From: Beverwykella pulmonaria
Lineage: Eukaryota > Ascomycota > Dothideomycetes > Pleosporales > Melanommataceae
DNA: 64,000 nt
Reading direction: 5' to 3'
Assembly (NCBI GenBank): GCA_001599595.1
Contig: BCHH01000001.1
Location: 3,445,719-3,509,718, forward strand
Part shown: positions 43,962 to 55,385 of the stretch, in pieces
Numbering within the stretch: the stretch's first letter is position 1
Layout of the letters: the number at the start of each line of letters is the position of its first letter
Made by a program: the position numbers and the translations under genes
Notes under the pieces: model-generated
Databases searched by the model: none
The model's input: the letters and a program-made list of their open reading frames with translations, nothing else
Told to the model about the DNA's origin: nothing

Positions 43962-45136
43962 CAGCGTGGTAATCCGCACGTACACCATATATCCGTAGTA
44001 TTTGAAGAAGCTGTACGGTCCAAATTAGCACCTCTGCACGTACGTACGGCGCCTGTAGGATGAGATGAGCTTACGGATCCAAGTTTGTGCCTCTGAACCT
44101 GAGTACCGAGACTACCATATACGCCGTATACGGGTGTTTTATATGACGTCTTGGCGCGAAATGTAGATGCGAAGTTTGTTAAGATGACTCTCTCCAGCCT
44201 TGTTTTGTAGCCAGTTTTTCTATAGTTGTATTGCTTTGATTGTAGCTCCACCAACGCGATTTCTATCGTCGGTTGCGGTCCTCCTAACCTTACTAAACGC
44301 CCTCTCGCAGTTACATAAAGTCGATGGGATAGAGAGGTAGTCCTGTTAAGCGTGGTTCCTGGATCCTTAGGCATCGTCACGACCAAGAGGAGGCCTCTAA
44401 GTGTAGGGGGTGAGTGGAGGGAGTACAAGTTAATGCAGGAAATGTGGCAAGGGTGGTTGTGATAGATAATAAGGTTCTGTAGGCTGGAAGCTTCACTCTG
44501 AGTGGACTCGCAGGCAGGATAGTTGTACTCAGGCGGGTACAATCAAATTGACTATACTAAACTATAAAAGAGATTCGTGAGGTTTATATCAATCTAATTC
44601 CTTTAGATATGTGGATCTGTAGATCTGTATCAAGCAGATCTACAGATCCACAGATCCATCACGTAATCTCATCATGTGTCCATATTATGGTCAACCTTGC
44701 TGCCAAGGTTATATTCTTCATAATATTCATCAACCTGTTTATCTTAATCTTATGGGTTATTAGAGAATAAGGATTGATTACCTGTTGGTGTTTCGTGCAA
44801 TATGCCCATAACAAGTCTTAAGAAGCTTAGAGCGTACAAATATATCCATTGCAACAACAGCAACAGCAATATAGGTGGGTGTTGATACATCACTGCAAGT
44901 TGATGAAGATTGGCGGTGTGAGATACCCTGCTACGTTGGTGACTACTATAGGACTACTCCGAAACAAACTTTTTAAACAATCGCTTGTACAGGTGCCTAT
45001 ACGCGAAAACTACAACCTCATTTACGGTACCATATACGCGTAGAACCAAAAAATCACATACGGTACGTCCCAAAACCATAAAAAGCAGCTACGGTGCCGT
45101 ATTTTACAACCGTACTACTTACTGATTATCACGCTG
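43962..45136 (-). mobile_element. Non-autonomous hAT relative, 1,175 bp
   Basis: The left end CAGCGTGGTAATCCG and the right end (inverted) CAGCGTGATAATCAG share the CAGCGTGG start of the intact hAT element at 34378. The flanks CAAAGATG (43954-43961) and CAAAAATG (45137-45144) form an 8-bp duplication with one mismatch. The right end, reversed, matches the left subterminal zone of the 34378 element (GTAGTACGGT, then ACGGCACCGTA), so this copy lies in the opposite orientation. CGTACGTA motifs occur near 44039-44050. No transposase segment is visible, so it must have been moved in trans. It is older than the other copy, judged by the diverged ends. Confidence 0.88.
44610..44652. repeat. Perfect 18-bp inverted repeat with 7-nt loop
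   Basis: Left arm 44610-44627 (TGTGGATCTGTAGATCTG) pairs exactly with 44635-44652. The loop is TATCAAG. It lies inside the non-autonomous hAT element, and might be a nested insertion remnant or part of its structure. Confidence 0.85.
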
Positions 45137-45294
45137 CAAAAATGTGTCTTGACCTCTGATGTAGTTTAACCTTCTATTAAGCCGAGTTGCCCGAAGCTGT
45201 TTACGTTGTTTTCCTAAAGTTCCTGGGCTCAAGTAGTGATCATCACCACCGACAGCAAGTTAGCCATCCCGTAACGTGCACAACACAGTGCAAA

Positions 45295-47355
45295 TCAAAG
45301 CTTTGTTTCTGGCGCACTTGCCTCGCCCCTCTCAATCAGAACATCCCCAAAGAACTTCTGTAATCCCTCTACATCATCCATTCCCGTAATCTTCGCAACG
45401 TCTACACTAGTCAGCAAACTTCCTCATCACTTATGAAAGGAAGAGGAGAGGTATATCTTACATTGATCCGGTCTCACTACCACTACTGCACCCACAGCAG
45501 GATCAACATCGTACTTCTTGAAGGCATGTCCATGTCCAGAGTTGTAGTGTTCATCGTCTATGTAGACTTTGTGGAGATCTAAACACAACAACATGAGCGC
45601 TATTTCAGACAGGTTCCAGTAGTCGAGAATAAAAAATTCAGGAGAAATGGAAACTGACCTCTGATTCCCCACTTCCCTGTCTTAGGCCAGAAATAGTCTG
45701 GTATCTGGTTTTGTTCAGTATCGAGGAATTTGGAGCTCAGAACGAGAAGAGGCTCGACGAGGCTGTCGATGTCTGATGTTGGAGGCGTGTATTTGCGGGC
45801 TAAGATCTCGAGGGCAGATGCGATCTACATTTGTTTTCATCAGCATTTCCCCCTCCAAAGAAATTAGGCGCAACAGTAGACATACCTTTTCTAATCTCTC
45901 CTTAGCTTCGAGGACACTCACATCCCCACCAAAAATAACCACCCTCCACCGCCCATCACTTTTAAACGCACTCAGGAATTGAACAGCTTTGCAGTCGCAG
46001 AACCGTATCACCTGCGCACTCGGCATCCTTGTCCCCACCTCCACGCCCCTCAACCTCACCCCCTCCTTATTCATAACCATACTCTCATTATACCGAGTCC
46101 CCAGTCCAGCCGTAAACCGACCACTTTTCACAAAAAACTCAGAAAACTCCCCCTCTTTCTCCTCCTTCTCGGAAAACAGCCGCGCAAACTGCCTATCGAA
46201 CTCGATCAGCTCGCGCGCCGTCTTCTCGCGTTCAGTGACGTAAGTACGGAGGAGGGAAACGGGGGATTGGCCTGATAAAACGGCGCCCAGTTTCCACCCG
46301 ATGTTGTATCCATCCTGCAGACTCACGTTCATGCCCTGTCCTGCCTTAGGAGAGTGCGTATGACACGCATCCCCGGTGAGGAACACCTTATACTCTTTAT
46401 GAAACTGCGACGCTAGTCTTTGGCCAATAGCGTACGCACTCCACCACTCACACCCGGCGAATTCCATTTCATACGGAGCAAAGATGCGTTTTGCAGTGGC
46501 TTGAAGATCGGATAATGTGACGGAGGAAGGCTTTGTGCCAGCGGGGAGTTGGATGTAAAAGCGGACGAGATTTCCGCCTTCGCGGGGGATGATGAGCAGG
46601 TTTCCAGAAGAAGTGTGGAGTGTGGATTTGCGCCGGATGTCCGGGAAGGTGGTCAGCGGGTAGATATCCATGACGCCCCAGACGGTATCAGTAGTGTCGC
46701 CGAGCATGGTGTAGCCGAGGGATTTGCGGGCGATGCTGTGGGCGCCATCGCATCCCTGGGAGGTCTTGTTAGTTTAATGTTATGGGGGCATGTAGATTGG
46801 AAACAGGGAATCCGGATCGAAGAGATTACAACTTACTAAAACATATTTCGCCCTCCAAACCTCCTCCCTTCCCTCCCTCTCGGCCACCGCCTTAACACAA
46901 TACTCCTCCCCTTCCATCCGCGCGTCAACCTCCACCCCCTTCACACTAACCCCGTACCTGACCCCCTGCCCGACATCACTTCTCTTCTCCAAAAGCCCCA
47001 ATACCAACCCATTCATCCTTGCCTGATTAAGAATAACATGCGGCATATGACTGAGTCCTTTCTCCGTATCGCCAGCTCTATTCCTCCTCTGTAGCCCCCC
47101 CTCCCCCTCATCGCCCCAAAACGCTACTTCGAGGATATGATATGCCTCGCGTAGGACATCTTCTGCGAGGCCGAAAGACTCGTAAATCTCGACTGTGCGC
47201 ACTTGCACGCCGTCTGCTTGCCCGACGTCTAGGGGGCCCGGCCGGCGTTCCAGGAGCACAAAGGGGACGTTGTAGAAGGTGAGCCAGAGGGCCGCCATGA
47301 GGCCGGCGGAACCCGATCCTATGATGAGGACATCTGTTTTCTTGACTCCAGACAT
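45295..47355 (-). CDS. FAD-dependent monooxygenase, phenol 2-hydroxylase type
   Basis: Predicted 592-residue flavoprotein hydroxylase. Exons are 47355-46837, 46755-45886, 45824-45659, 45578-45462 and 45401-45295; introns are 81, 61, 80 and 60 nt, all in phase. The N-terminus has the dinucleotide fold VLIIGSGSAGLMAAL, the ribose-binding ERRPG, and the first splice restores KYVLGCDGAHSIARK, the DG motif. FLTGDACHTHSPKAGQGMN is the second FAD motif (GD). The C-terminal exons code for a thioredoxin-like domain ending KFFGDVLIERGEASAPETKL, as in yeast Trichosporon phenol hydroxylase. It probably hydroxylates a phenolic ring with NADPH. It is not adjacent to the dense cluster at 3.5-20.8 kb. Confidence 0.93.
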
Positions 47356-48044
47356 GACGCCACTAATTTTGTAAAAGTTGGAAAGAAATACTGCAGTGGA
47401 TGCGGATTAGGAGAATGATGTATAGGAGGAGGCTATGCAACTTGCACAGTTAATCATTGCAATTCAGTCTCAACATGGACATAAATACGAAAGCATTATC
47501 GAAGACTCGGAATTCCGTGTACAGCTTTATTTCCCTTTTTCGATGTTGTGTGTTTCTTCCGCACTCTTGGTTGTGATGATCTGGGAAATCCGGGGACGGC
47601 AAGCGGGGTCGGGACTTTGCTCCGCCAAAGTCCGAGCTTCGTCCCGACCGCAATCACCAGTTCGGACACAGATGTATGTACGGACTGCCTTCACGGGAGA
47701 TGTGCCTAACGGATCGGATGGCCTTGTTCAAAGTTAGCACGAACGTGAAATACTGTATACTACACTATATTGATAATTACTATGTATAAGCGGAAGATAT
47801 TCCGCACTCCTTTTCTACGAGCCTACACCTCCAGGCTATTATTATCCTTTCCAAAGTCTCTCCTATGCCCCCGGCAGTGAAACCGGCATCGTGCAAAGCC
47901 ACGCCCATTCCTCCACTAATTACGAGCCTTTCCATTCATCTCACATCATGCGCCCAAACTCCTTGACATGCAAACACGCTAAACTATACAAAGGGTGGGA
48001 TTTGTCGCGAAACTTGATCGAGTGGCGGACCAAAGTCGATGCTT
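47356..48044. other. Intergenic region with GC-rich hairpin
   Basis: This 689-bp gap has no supported gene. At 47607-47649 there are two overlapping inverted repeats: GGTCGGGAC pairs with 47641-47649, and GGACTTTG (47612-47619) pairs with CAAAGTCC (47626-47633). The GC-rich block (about 47590-47655) stands out from AT-rich flanks and might be a fragment of a dispersed repeat. Confidence 0.5.
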
Positions 48045-49159
48045 TTAGTAGCCCACGGCGGAGTAATGCGAGGCGCGATGGTGCGATTGCTGGTGGTAGA
48101 GGGAGCCGGCGTACTCGGACTCGTTGTAAATGGTTCCACGCTTGTCCTCCTCGGGCAGGAGCTCTTTGACTTCCCAGTTGTGCTGCTTGACGCCAACGGA
48201 GAATTCGAGATCTTCGCGGGTGATAGAGTCCCAGTACTGTGATAATCAGTTAGCAAGGTACACACGACGGTAAAGCGGCAGGGCAAGAACCTACCTTGTA
48301 GACCATCATGACGGCAAGCAGATTGCAGATGGTGGCAAAGAAGAGACCATCCAGGTAATGCTGCACGCCGTGGCAGATGGTTTCGCTAAAGACGTAGAGA
48401 ATGACCTGGCCAATGACGAAGAAGAAGATACCGAATGAGATATCGCCCAACGGCCAACGATCTTCGAGGGTGCCCAGGACGAGCAGGATCTGGCTGCACG
48501 CATATATAAACAGGCAGATGGCGTTCACAATGTATGTCACAACGAAGATTCCGATGGGGTTCTCGGGCTTCAGGCCGGCCCAGCCCTTAAAAGTGAGTAG
48601 GGAGACAGCGCCGCCGATGACGAACATGGCGAGCGAGAAGAGTCGCAGAAGCCAGATGGAAAGCGTTGTGCCGTCCTCGTACAGCTGGAAGCCGACGAAG
48701 CCGTTAATGAGCAGACATGTGCAGAGGGCCGAGGCTAGTCCGTTCTGGGCAGCGGCGAAGTATGGATACACGCCGGAGCCGGGAGGAGTGACGCCGGAGT
48801 CGAGGATGAGGGAGACGACGGTCAGGAGGAGGTAGATGTAGAAGAAGGATGTGATCTCCTTGCGGCCTGTTTGCCATGTTAGCGATCGATCTCTCACAAC
48901 TCCATGTTGGCGGCAACGCACCCACGGCGGTGAACTTGGAGCGCACGTGGATAATCATGACCACGGTCATGATCAATGCCAGAATGTGCATGAAGTCATT
49001 GGCGGCCTGAAAGATGAGGGTATTCGCTAGCTCAATGGTCCGCGAGTAGCAGTGTGCCTGGATGCCCGCGCCACCGTTGATCGGGGAGACAGGGCCAACG
49101 AGGGCGCACAACGGTATCGCCGTCTTTTCGCATATCGTGCTAAAGTCGCCGAAGCCCAT
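48045..49159 (-). CDS. CHS7: Chitin synthase export chaperone
   Basis: Predicted 333-residue multi-pass ER protein needed in yeast for exit of chitin synthase III (Chs3) from the ER. Exons are 49159-48922, 48866-48295 and 48236-48045; introns are 55 and 58 nt. The N-terminus [20 protein letters not shown] with [20 protein letters not shown] is the diagnostic family block. About seven hydrophobic segments follow. The last exon encodes the cytosolic tail ([15 protein letters not shown] to the C-terminal AVGY). Chs7 proteins have this length. The start is set by the MGFGDF sequence. It is housekeeping; neighbours give no functional hint. Confidence 0.96.
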
Positions 49160-52100
49160 GGCCGCGGTGCGCGAGGGACGAGGGCGTGGAGGTGGCAAGA
49201 GTGAGGCTGGACGGCTTGGCGAGGGCTGAGCGGCGAGTCGAAGACGACAGAGGAGCGAGTGCGGGCGGGGTGGCAGGCGTAGTCGAGTGAGCGGATGTGT
49301 GCCAGAAGCAGGAGCGAGGGTTGGGTAGTGAATGTGGTGTTGAAGGTGGGGCCGGTGATGATGTGTGGTTGTCAGGGTGAAGGTCGTTTCAGGAGCGAAT
49401 CGCCCATGCCAAGGAACGCACGGCCCCTCACCCTTGGCAAGCGCCTGCAACACCCGAAGTACCAGAAACCTTGGTTATTAGCCCTAGTGTACCATAAATC
49501 ATGTCCATACTGGCCAAGGCATGCCCCAACTAAAAAAGGCCTAACTCAAAGGCGCGTCTAAACTGGGCAGCGCTCCTCTCCGCGCGCCTTTACGAATGCT
49601 GCCCAGATGTTACCCAGTGGCGGTTCTAGCGGTAGGGTTCCAAGTTCCTTTAGAAAAGCACTCGACGCTCTGTGGAAGAATCCGGAATGGGCACCCAGAT
49701 TGGCGAAGTTGATCCTAGAGAGTGGGGCTTGGAAGCTGTGCGGGCATTGATGAAAGAAGAGGGTAGGGCTGTGAGTCCCGCTTGTCAGCAGATCTGAAGA
49801 GAAGAAACGGGGGGACTGGGAACAGGTAGAATTGACGACTACCGAATAGAAAAGGTGCAAGCAGTCCCGCTAACTCACCTACCCGCTCTAGATACCCTCG
49901 TCATGCTCCTCTAATAAATAGAAAGAAAAGCATGGGGAGGTCCTACTCCTACACCTGTCCTACTCCTACACCTGTCCTACTCCTACACCTGTCCTACTCC
50001 TACACCTGTCCTACTCCTACACCACCTTATTATCGGATGACTTATCTTTTATCGTTATCCATAGCGGTGACCGCCCGTACATAGCGCCGACAAAGTAGCC
50101 TCCTCATAATAAGGTGGCTGACATCCTCATGGTATCTAGTCGGCCTAACTTCTATGTTCGTCTTCTGTGGCATCCTATACTGCCAACCGTACTCCACGTA
50201 TTCAAGAAACGCAGTTCCGTCGTTTCTCTAGTCTAGTCGTTCTGAAAATACGAACATTCAAATGCAATGCCTTTCCCTGCTGGAGTCTTGGAAGCTTTGT
50301 GATGATTTATGGTAGTCATCAGTGTGCGCATAGGGTTCTTGAATCGAGTCGCAGCTGATGAACCAATCATGGTAGCTCTCTGCATTTGCGTTGCAGTCTG
50401 CTAGGATGACGCGGTTACAAAATATATAGATGGTAGAGAGCTTTCGGAGAGAAGAAGTTTAGGGTTCCGCCATGGTGCTTAGCAGCCTGGTAGTTGCCCA
50501 GATATATGATGTAGGGGTGAGATTGCGGCAGCTAATATATCCTGATTCTTTGCCCGCACCTTGACAAGCGCATAGTAGATCAGCATCCGCCTAATAGGTG
50601 AGACCGATGTTAGAACTAACAAGGAGTAGATTCATTTTCCTTCGCTGTTTCTCGTCTGGAAGCATTGCACGACTGCAAATTAGAAAGTGTCCTGTTGAAT
50701 CTCGTAACACCGAAAGGCTATAAGACTCATAAAATAGCATCGCTTTCAGATTTGCAACGCTTCGTTCTTTGCGTACTTCTTTTGAAGAGTCACTATGCTA
50801 ATTTTGCAAGTCACCTTCATCAGTGGCACAGTTTGATTAGCCATCGGCTCTAGCAGGTGGCGAAATGGCTGTGTAAGTGCCAGCAAAATCATTTCGCTTC
50901 GGCAGTGTCTTGCATCTTATAAATTGATATTTCAGGTTTGCTTGTGACTTGGGGTACGGATAACCCGGAAACTTGCGAGTATCAATTGCATTTAACCACA
51001 CTCTCAAACTGTTTGCTGTCTTATCTATGGAAATTATCCGCGCAACAATGTCTCAAGACGACAACCCACTATATCTCTGCCTAGCAGATCTGGTTGGTGA
51101 AAAATACCACATTACCTCCACCGCAGTGTCATCTCTCTGGTAGTAAAGTTCACTCAACACGTTCTATCCTCCTCAAATACGGCCTTTTCCTCGAAATCTG
51201 CTCCTACCTTAACCATCCTGCTCATGAAAATGGACACACTCGGAACCGCAAAAACACCAACCAAAAATCCGAGAACCTACCTCTTATTGTTAGAGTCATT
51301 AGATAGGGCAATCAGTATACGGCTTTCGTAGAGTCCATTTCTACGCGCACAGAGGTTCTAATTAGGGACTGTTCAGTGCAGATGCACTAGAGGTATTCAG
51401 GATGAAAGTGGAGCGGAAAATTGATGAGGTTCCTTTTGAGGGGTAAGGCGAAGGCTAGGTTGTGGTGTGCGGGAGACTGTGGGGATATTTAGAGTGAGAA
51501 TATTTGTTTGGAATCATCTGGTCTGCCAGTTTGGTTTTGCGGCAATTTCGCAAGCGTAGTTTTTGTACATTAGGTCTGTGTTTCTCAGACTCCGGCAGTT
51601 TCTCGTCGGAGAGTGGGGTGTACAATCCGACGCCTAGACTAAGCACTTTCCAAAAAAGCAGCAGTGTAGCTGTACTTGTGGGTAGATTTGATGAACGAGT
51701 CAGATCTGGGAAAAGAATATAATCTGATAGGAATGTCTAAGCAGAGCGTTTTATCTGCGACGATATAGATGGGGCTAAGAATGTTGTTGCAGGTAAAGAA
51801 TATACCCGGTTCTGATGATAATCATGGCTACTATCTAGACACTGATTACCTTCTTTAGGAGTAAAATTGAGGAAAACATAAGCCAGTGTCAGGTACGAGT
51901 ACAAATACAAGCTACTAGGATAATTTTCCGAAAGCTGTTAGCTGGTATCATTCTTTTCAATCCACAGAAACATGTCCGACGATTTGCATCAACGAGCACT
52001 CTGGCGCTTGTTCCACGGGATGCAGATATTGAGGAAGAAATCTGGGTACTCTATGGATTCATGCTGCCGATGGCGTTTAGAAGATGTGAGCAAGATCGCT

Positions 52101-52407
52101 AGGGTCTCAAGTATCATCTATGCGGTCCATGCTTTCATTCATAGCTGATGCCTAGTCGGGCTATTGCTCACGTTCGAAATCTCTCTAGTACTGGTGGTGC
52201 TCGCTACTATATTTTAAGATTTGTATAGTCAATGCAGAAGCAGATTCTTAGAAGAAGCCTTGTACCTGGACCTGTTGTTGCTTACGTTCTGCTCTAGTCT
52301 AGATCATGATATCTGCGTGAGATGGCTGAGCTCATATACCTCAACTTTAATTTCATCTCGATTAATGTCTTGCCCTAAACCCTATCCAAGTTGATGCAAT
52401 GCATCTC
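49160..52407. other. Gene-poor 3.2-kb region
   Basis: No supported gene. A 17-bp minisatellite lies at 49941-50023. The frame beginning at 51034 (MSQDDNPLYLCLADLVGEKY) is short and stops after about 33 codons. The remaining frames look random. The first 300 bp contain the CHS7 promoter and 5' leader. I see no transposon ends. Confidence 0.45.
49941..50023. repeat. 17-bp tandem repeat, about 4.9 copies
   Basis: The unit TCCTACTCCTACACCTG repeats without mismatch at 49941, 49958, 49975 and 49992, with a partial fifth copy from 50009. It is noncoding. Confidence 0.95.
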
Positions 52408-53238
52408 TTATAATTTCTCTGTCGCATTTCCTTTCTCGAAAATCAATTCCCAATTCACTAGGTCAAAGATCGTCGCATTACCCATAACACTCATTGATAG
52501 CTCCGTACTCCCCAAGACTTCCGCCGCGTAGGCCTCTATTTCTGGAGTATCCATCTCATGGATCGCAAGCCAGCGTGGTTTCGAACCATCGGCGGATCTA
52601 TAGCGTGTGGATCGACGATAGTTCTTTAGCATAGAGATCATATCGAGATGCTAGACACAGGTTGCTTTGGATCAGCTTGAGGCGCGTCTTCATCTCATCT
52701 CAACCCTCCTTCTATTGTCTTCCGGATATTCCAAATATTTTGAAAAGATCACACGTACCTGTTTCCTATACCATTCTTCCACTTCACGTTCCGCATTATC
52801 TCCCTCTCTTGGTTCAAGCTTAACCACCATCGCGAACTTTGGTCTCCCGTCTGGAACCTGACCTCTCTTCTCCCTCAAACTCTCAAACGTCTGAATTGAG
52901 TTCCAAGCTGTTATCTCAATTGCTACATCGTCTGGTCCGATGTCTCTTTTTAATTCCACTCCTACTCTTTCTCGGGCAGCGTTTAACTTCAAGGCGTTAG
53001 TGGAAGGAGCGCTGGCATGCGCCTTGTATAACGCAAGATACTCCCACGCAGGTGGTGTCGATACAGTCGCGAGTGGAACGACTTTGTACCGCAGCGCGAG
53101 GGATGCGTTATGATGGGCCATGAAACCGGGGAGGAGGTTCTCATTGTACCAGGTGTTGAATTCAGAGGTTGTAAGATTGGGATTTACTATTCGTGCCGAG
53201 GCCATAAAGAGCTGTGTTGTGACGTTTGCGAGAAACAT
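52408..53238 (-). CDS. EthD-like / dimeric alpha-beta barrel protein
   Basis: Predicted 240-residue protein from two exons, 53238-52759 and 52650-52408, joined across a 108-nt intron (GTACGT donor, CTAG acceptor). The joined frame reads EEWYRKQHLDMISML, a repeat of the first-half pattern SEFNTWYNENLLPGFMAH, so the protein has two similar barrel halves (NTWY and EEWY). Each has the Trp-Tyr followed by acidic/His residues seen in the EthD-like fold. It resembles in plan, not closely in sequence, the protein at 7710. The N-terminal MFLANVTTQLFMASAR is mildly hydrophobic. No catalytic assignment is possible. Confidence 0.8.
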
Positions 53239-54171
53239 GGTGGTTGGAAAGACGCGCCCCTGTGGAAGTGGATGAACTCGGAAGAGAGTCGTAACGATAG
53301 TGCGGGTACGGCTTAACCTAACTTTAAAACAGTACCAGAGCGGGAAAAAAAATTGATTGAGCTTAGAGTAAAGTTGAAGCTGTGTAACCTCGCAAAGTGT
53401 TCTTAGAATTCTGGATAAATAGGGTGACAGGAGGGAACAGGGGTTGGGACTTGGGCATCCTATCGGTCATTTTCGTATACTATGTGCAGACATCCTAGCG
53501 AACGCCTTTAAGAATTTTAGTTCTACGATCCCTTCTACTAAAACCCATGTCGCTAGGTACAAAAACGCACAGTATTGCGAAAAGATTAGTGCAACTCATC
53601 CAGAAACTCCTACGTCTCTACAAATCCAGCATGGCTTATCGACGTACTGTCGTCGGAAAATTCAGCCATTGCGCATACGTCTACATCAATCCGAGTATTT
53701 GCATCTAGTAGGGGGTATGGGTCTGATAAGTGATCTTCACTCGTGTAGAAGGGGTGATTTCCAAAGACCGGAGAATAAGGTCGCCCAAGGCACTCTGTGT
53801 AATTCAGAGTTGACCGACAATCAAGCACTCACACCAGAACAGGCTGCAATGATAGTTAAAGAAGAGGAAGACTTATCGTCGGTGATAGGGTGGCCTACGA
53901 TGTGTCTAGAATAAATGAAGGGCCCGTATGATATGTGAAAGTACGCGACATAGGCTCTCTATTTAAATACGCCACTATATCGAAACCCTTATAGAGTCGA
54001 GAGAGGAAATGAGCAGGCTGAAAGTCGACTTAATCATCGTGAAGATGAGGATCAGATGTCAAAGCCATCAGATTGTTATGGGTCGGACCATGCGGTCGGC
54101 CTGTTCCGTACCAGAAACATAATTTTCCAGATCTCTTTGTTCGCAAAATCCTCTTTGCATGTGTGGAAATT
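53239..54171. other. Gene-poor region
   Basis: No supported gene. A 156-codon frame at 53444-53914 has a protein-like end (LTPEQAAMIVKEEEDLSS) but no recognisable family and no clear splice sites. It could be a remnant of an unidentified gene. Confidence 0.4.
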
Positions 54172-54688
54172 TTGAGGAAGTGAGAGAAATCCTGATGAAC
54201 CTGAGAAATGCTGGTTTGCGGGTGGGGACGAGAACAACCCAAGGACGCAATGGGCGAACTCATGGAGAGAAATCTGGGATATGGATGGAGCCCACGTCAT
54301 TATTCAGAAAGACAGGCCGCCTATCAACTTGTGGGGACTGTACCTAAACTTGGTCAAGGCATGGGCATTCGACGAGGACCCGGCAAAGACGCGCATGGTC
54401 CGCATGGTTCACTCCCTTCCCCAGCCCAATCCTAAGACTGATACGCATCCGACGTGGAAGTTAATGCTGAACGAGGCTCCCGTGACTATTGTCGACAATA
54501 CCAAAAATCCGGGGGCTAGAGAACTGCAATGTGGGAACATAGGCAGATTCTCTGTGATCCATTTTGACAAAGGTTTTGTTGACATTGGTCCTGAGCCTCC
54601 CTGGCTGGGGAAAAACGCTCATCACGGCACGCCAAAGATTGCGTTCAGTTACTCATCTGCTCTCAGTCCCGTTGGGGTACCTCATTAG
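54172..54688 (+). CDS. Unrecognised protein-like frame, probably a terminal exon
   Basis: The frame is open from 54172 to the TAG at 54686-54688, about 172 codons, and has balanced amino-acid content: FAGGDENNPRTQWANSWR, then VIIQKDRPPINLWGLYLNL and PTWKLMLNEAPVTIVDN. The first ATG is at 54281, but the open frame and its protein-like composition begin before it, right after a TTTTGAG that could be an acceptor. I therefore suspect the last exon of a gene whose 5' part is lost or not recognisable. I cannot assign a family. Confidence 0.4.
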
Positions 54689-54755
54689 AGGACCAAGGAT
54701 TTACGTTCTGCAATGTTATTTTATTGTTGAGATCGTAGTGTCGCTAATAGTGTAC

Positions 54756-54792
<37 letters not shown>

Positions 54793-55385
54793 ACAAGTTG
54801 ATTAGAATTGACTCACATGACTATAGATCTTTGACCGACGCGAAACATTTTTTATTAAGACTCTTAGCTTACTAGTGCTTGAGGAAACGGCGGGTGTTCT
54901 AAATGTAAGAATTTTAAGATGCTGAGCGAGAGCAGGACGATTAGTTTTGACCTCTGTGGGGCTAGACTTGCCTGCCCTATGGGAGGTTCTGAGGCTTTGA
55001 TGCGAGTGATATTTCGGGTCTGCGAGAAAGCTCTGAAGATATTGGAGCCATTCCTCGAGTTGTGTTCACATCATTAGTGGCGATTGCGTCGTCGGCGAAA
55101 CTTCCTCTGTTGGAAAACTTTATGATGTTGGAAATGCACAGGCGCCAGGCGGGCGGGGTAGAGAGCGCGTGGGGGTGGTTGTCAAGCAGATGATCTCGAG
55201 GTATACAAATAGAGAGAGAAATTGTGCTCATGAAATATATATCTGCTTATCCATAAACATGAAATTCGTGACGTCGCGCGGGATCAAAGTTTTGGCCGCG
55301 TTTGCTACTACGAAACAACAACAACCCTCACCCACGCTCTCTCCTCTTCCATCCACTTAGGCCATCCATACGGCCCGCCAACACC
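54689..55385. other. Intergenic region with TC repeat
   Basis: This 697-bp gap contains a (TC)n microsatellite at 54761-54789 and no supported gene. The end should hold the translin promoter. Confidence 0.5.
54761..54789. repeat. (TC)n microsatellite
   Basis: About 14 uninterrupted TC units. Noncoding. Confidence 0.95.

Noticed and set aside
48704..49453. Long minus-strand frame over the CHS7 exon 1 and promoter
   Set aside because: It is out of frame with the conserved CHS7 exons and is rich in Pro, His and Thr as expected from GC-rich noncoding DNA.
49941..50023. CRISPR-like array
   Set aside because: The 17-bp units are contiguous with no spacers, in a eukaryotic genome; it is a minisatellite.
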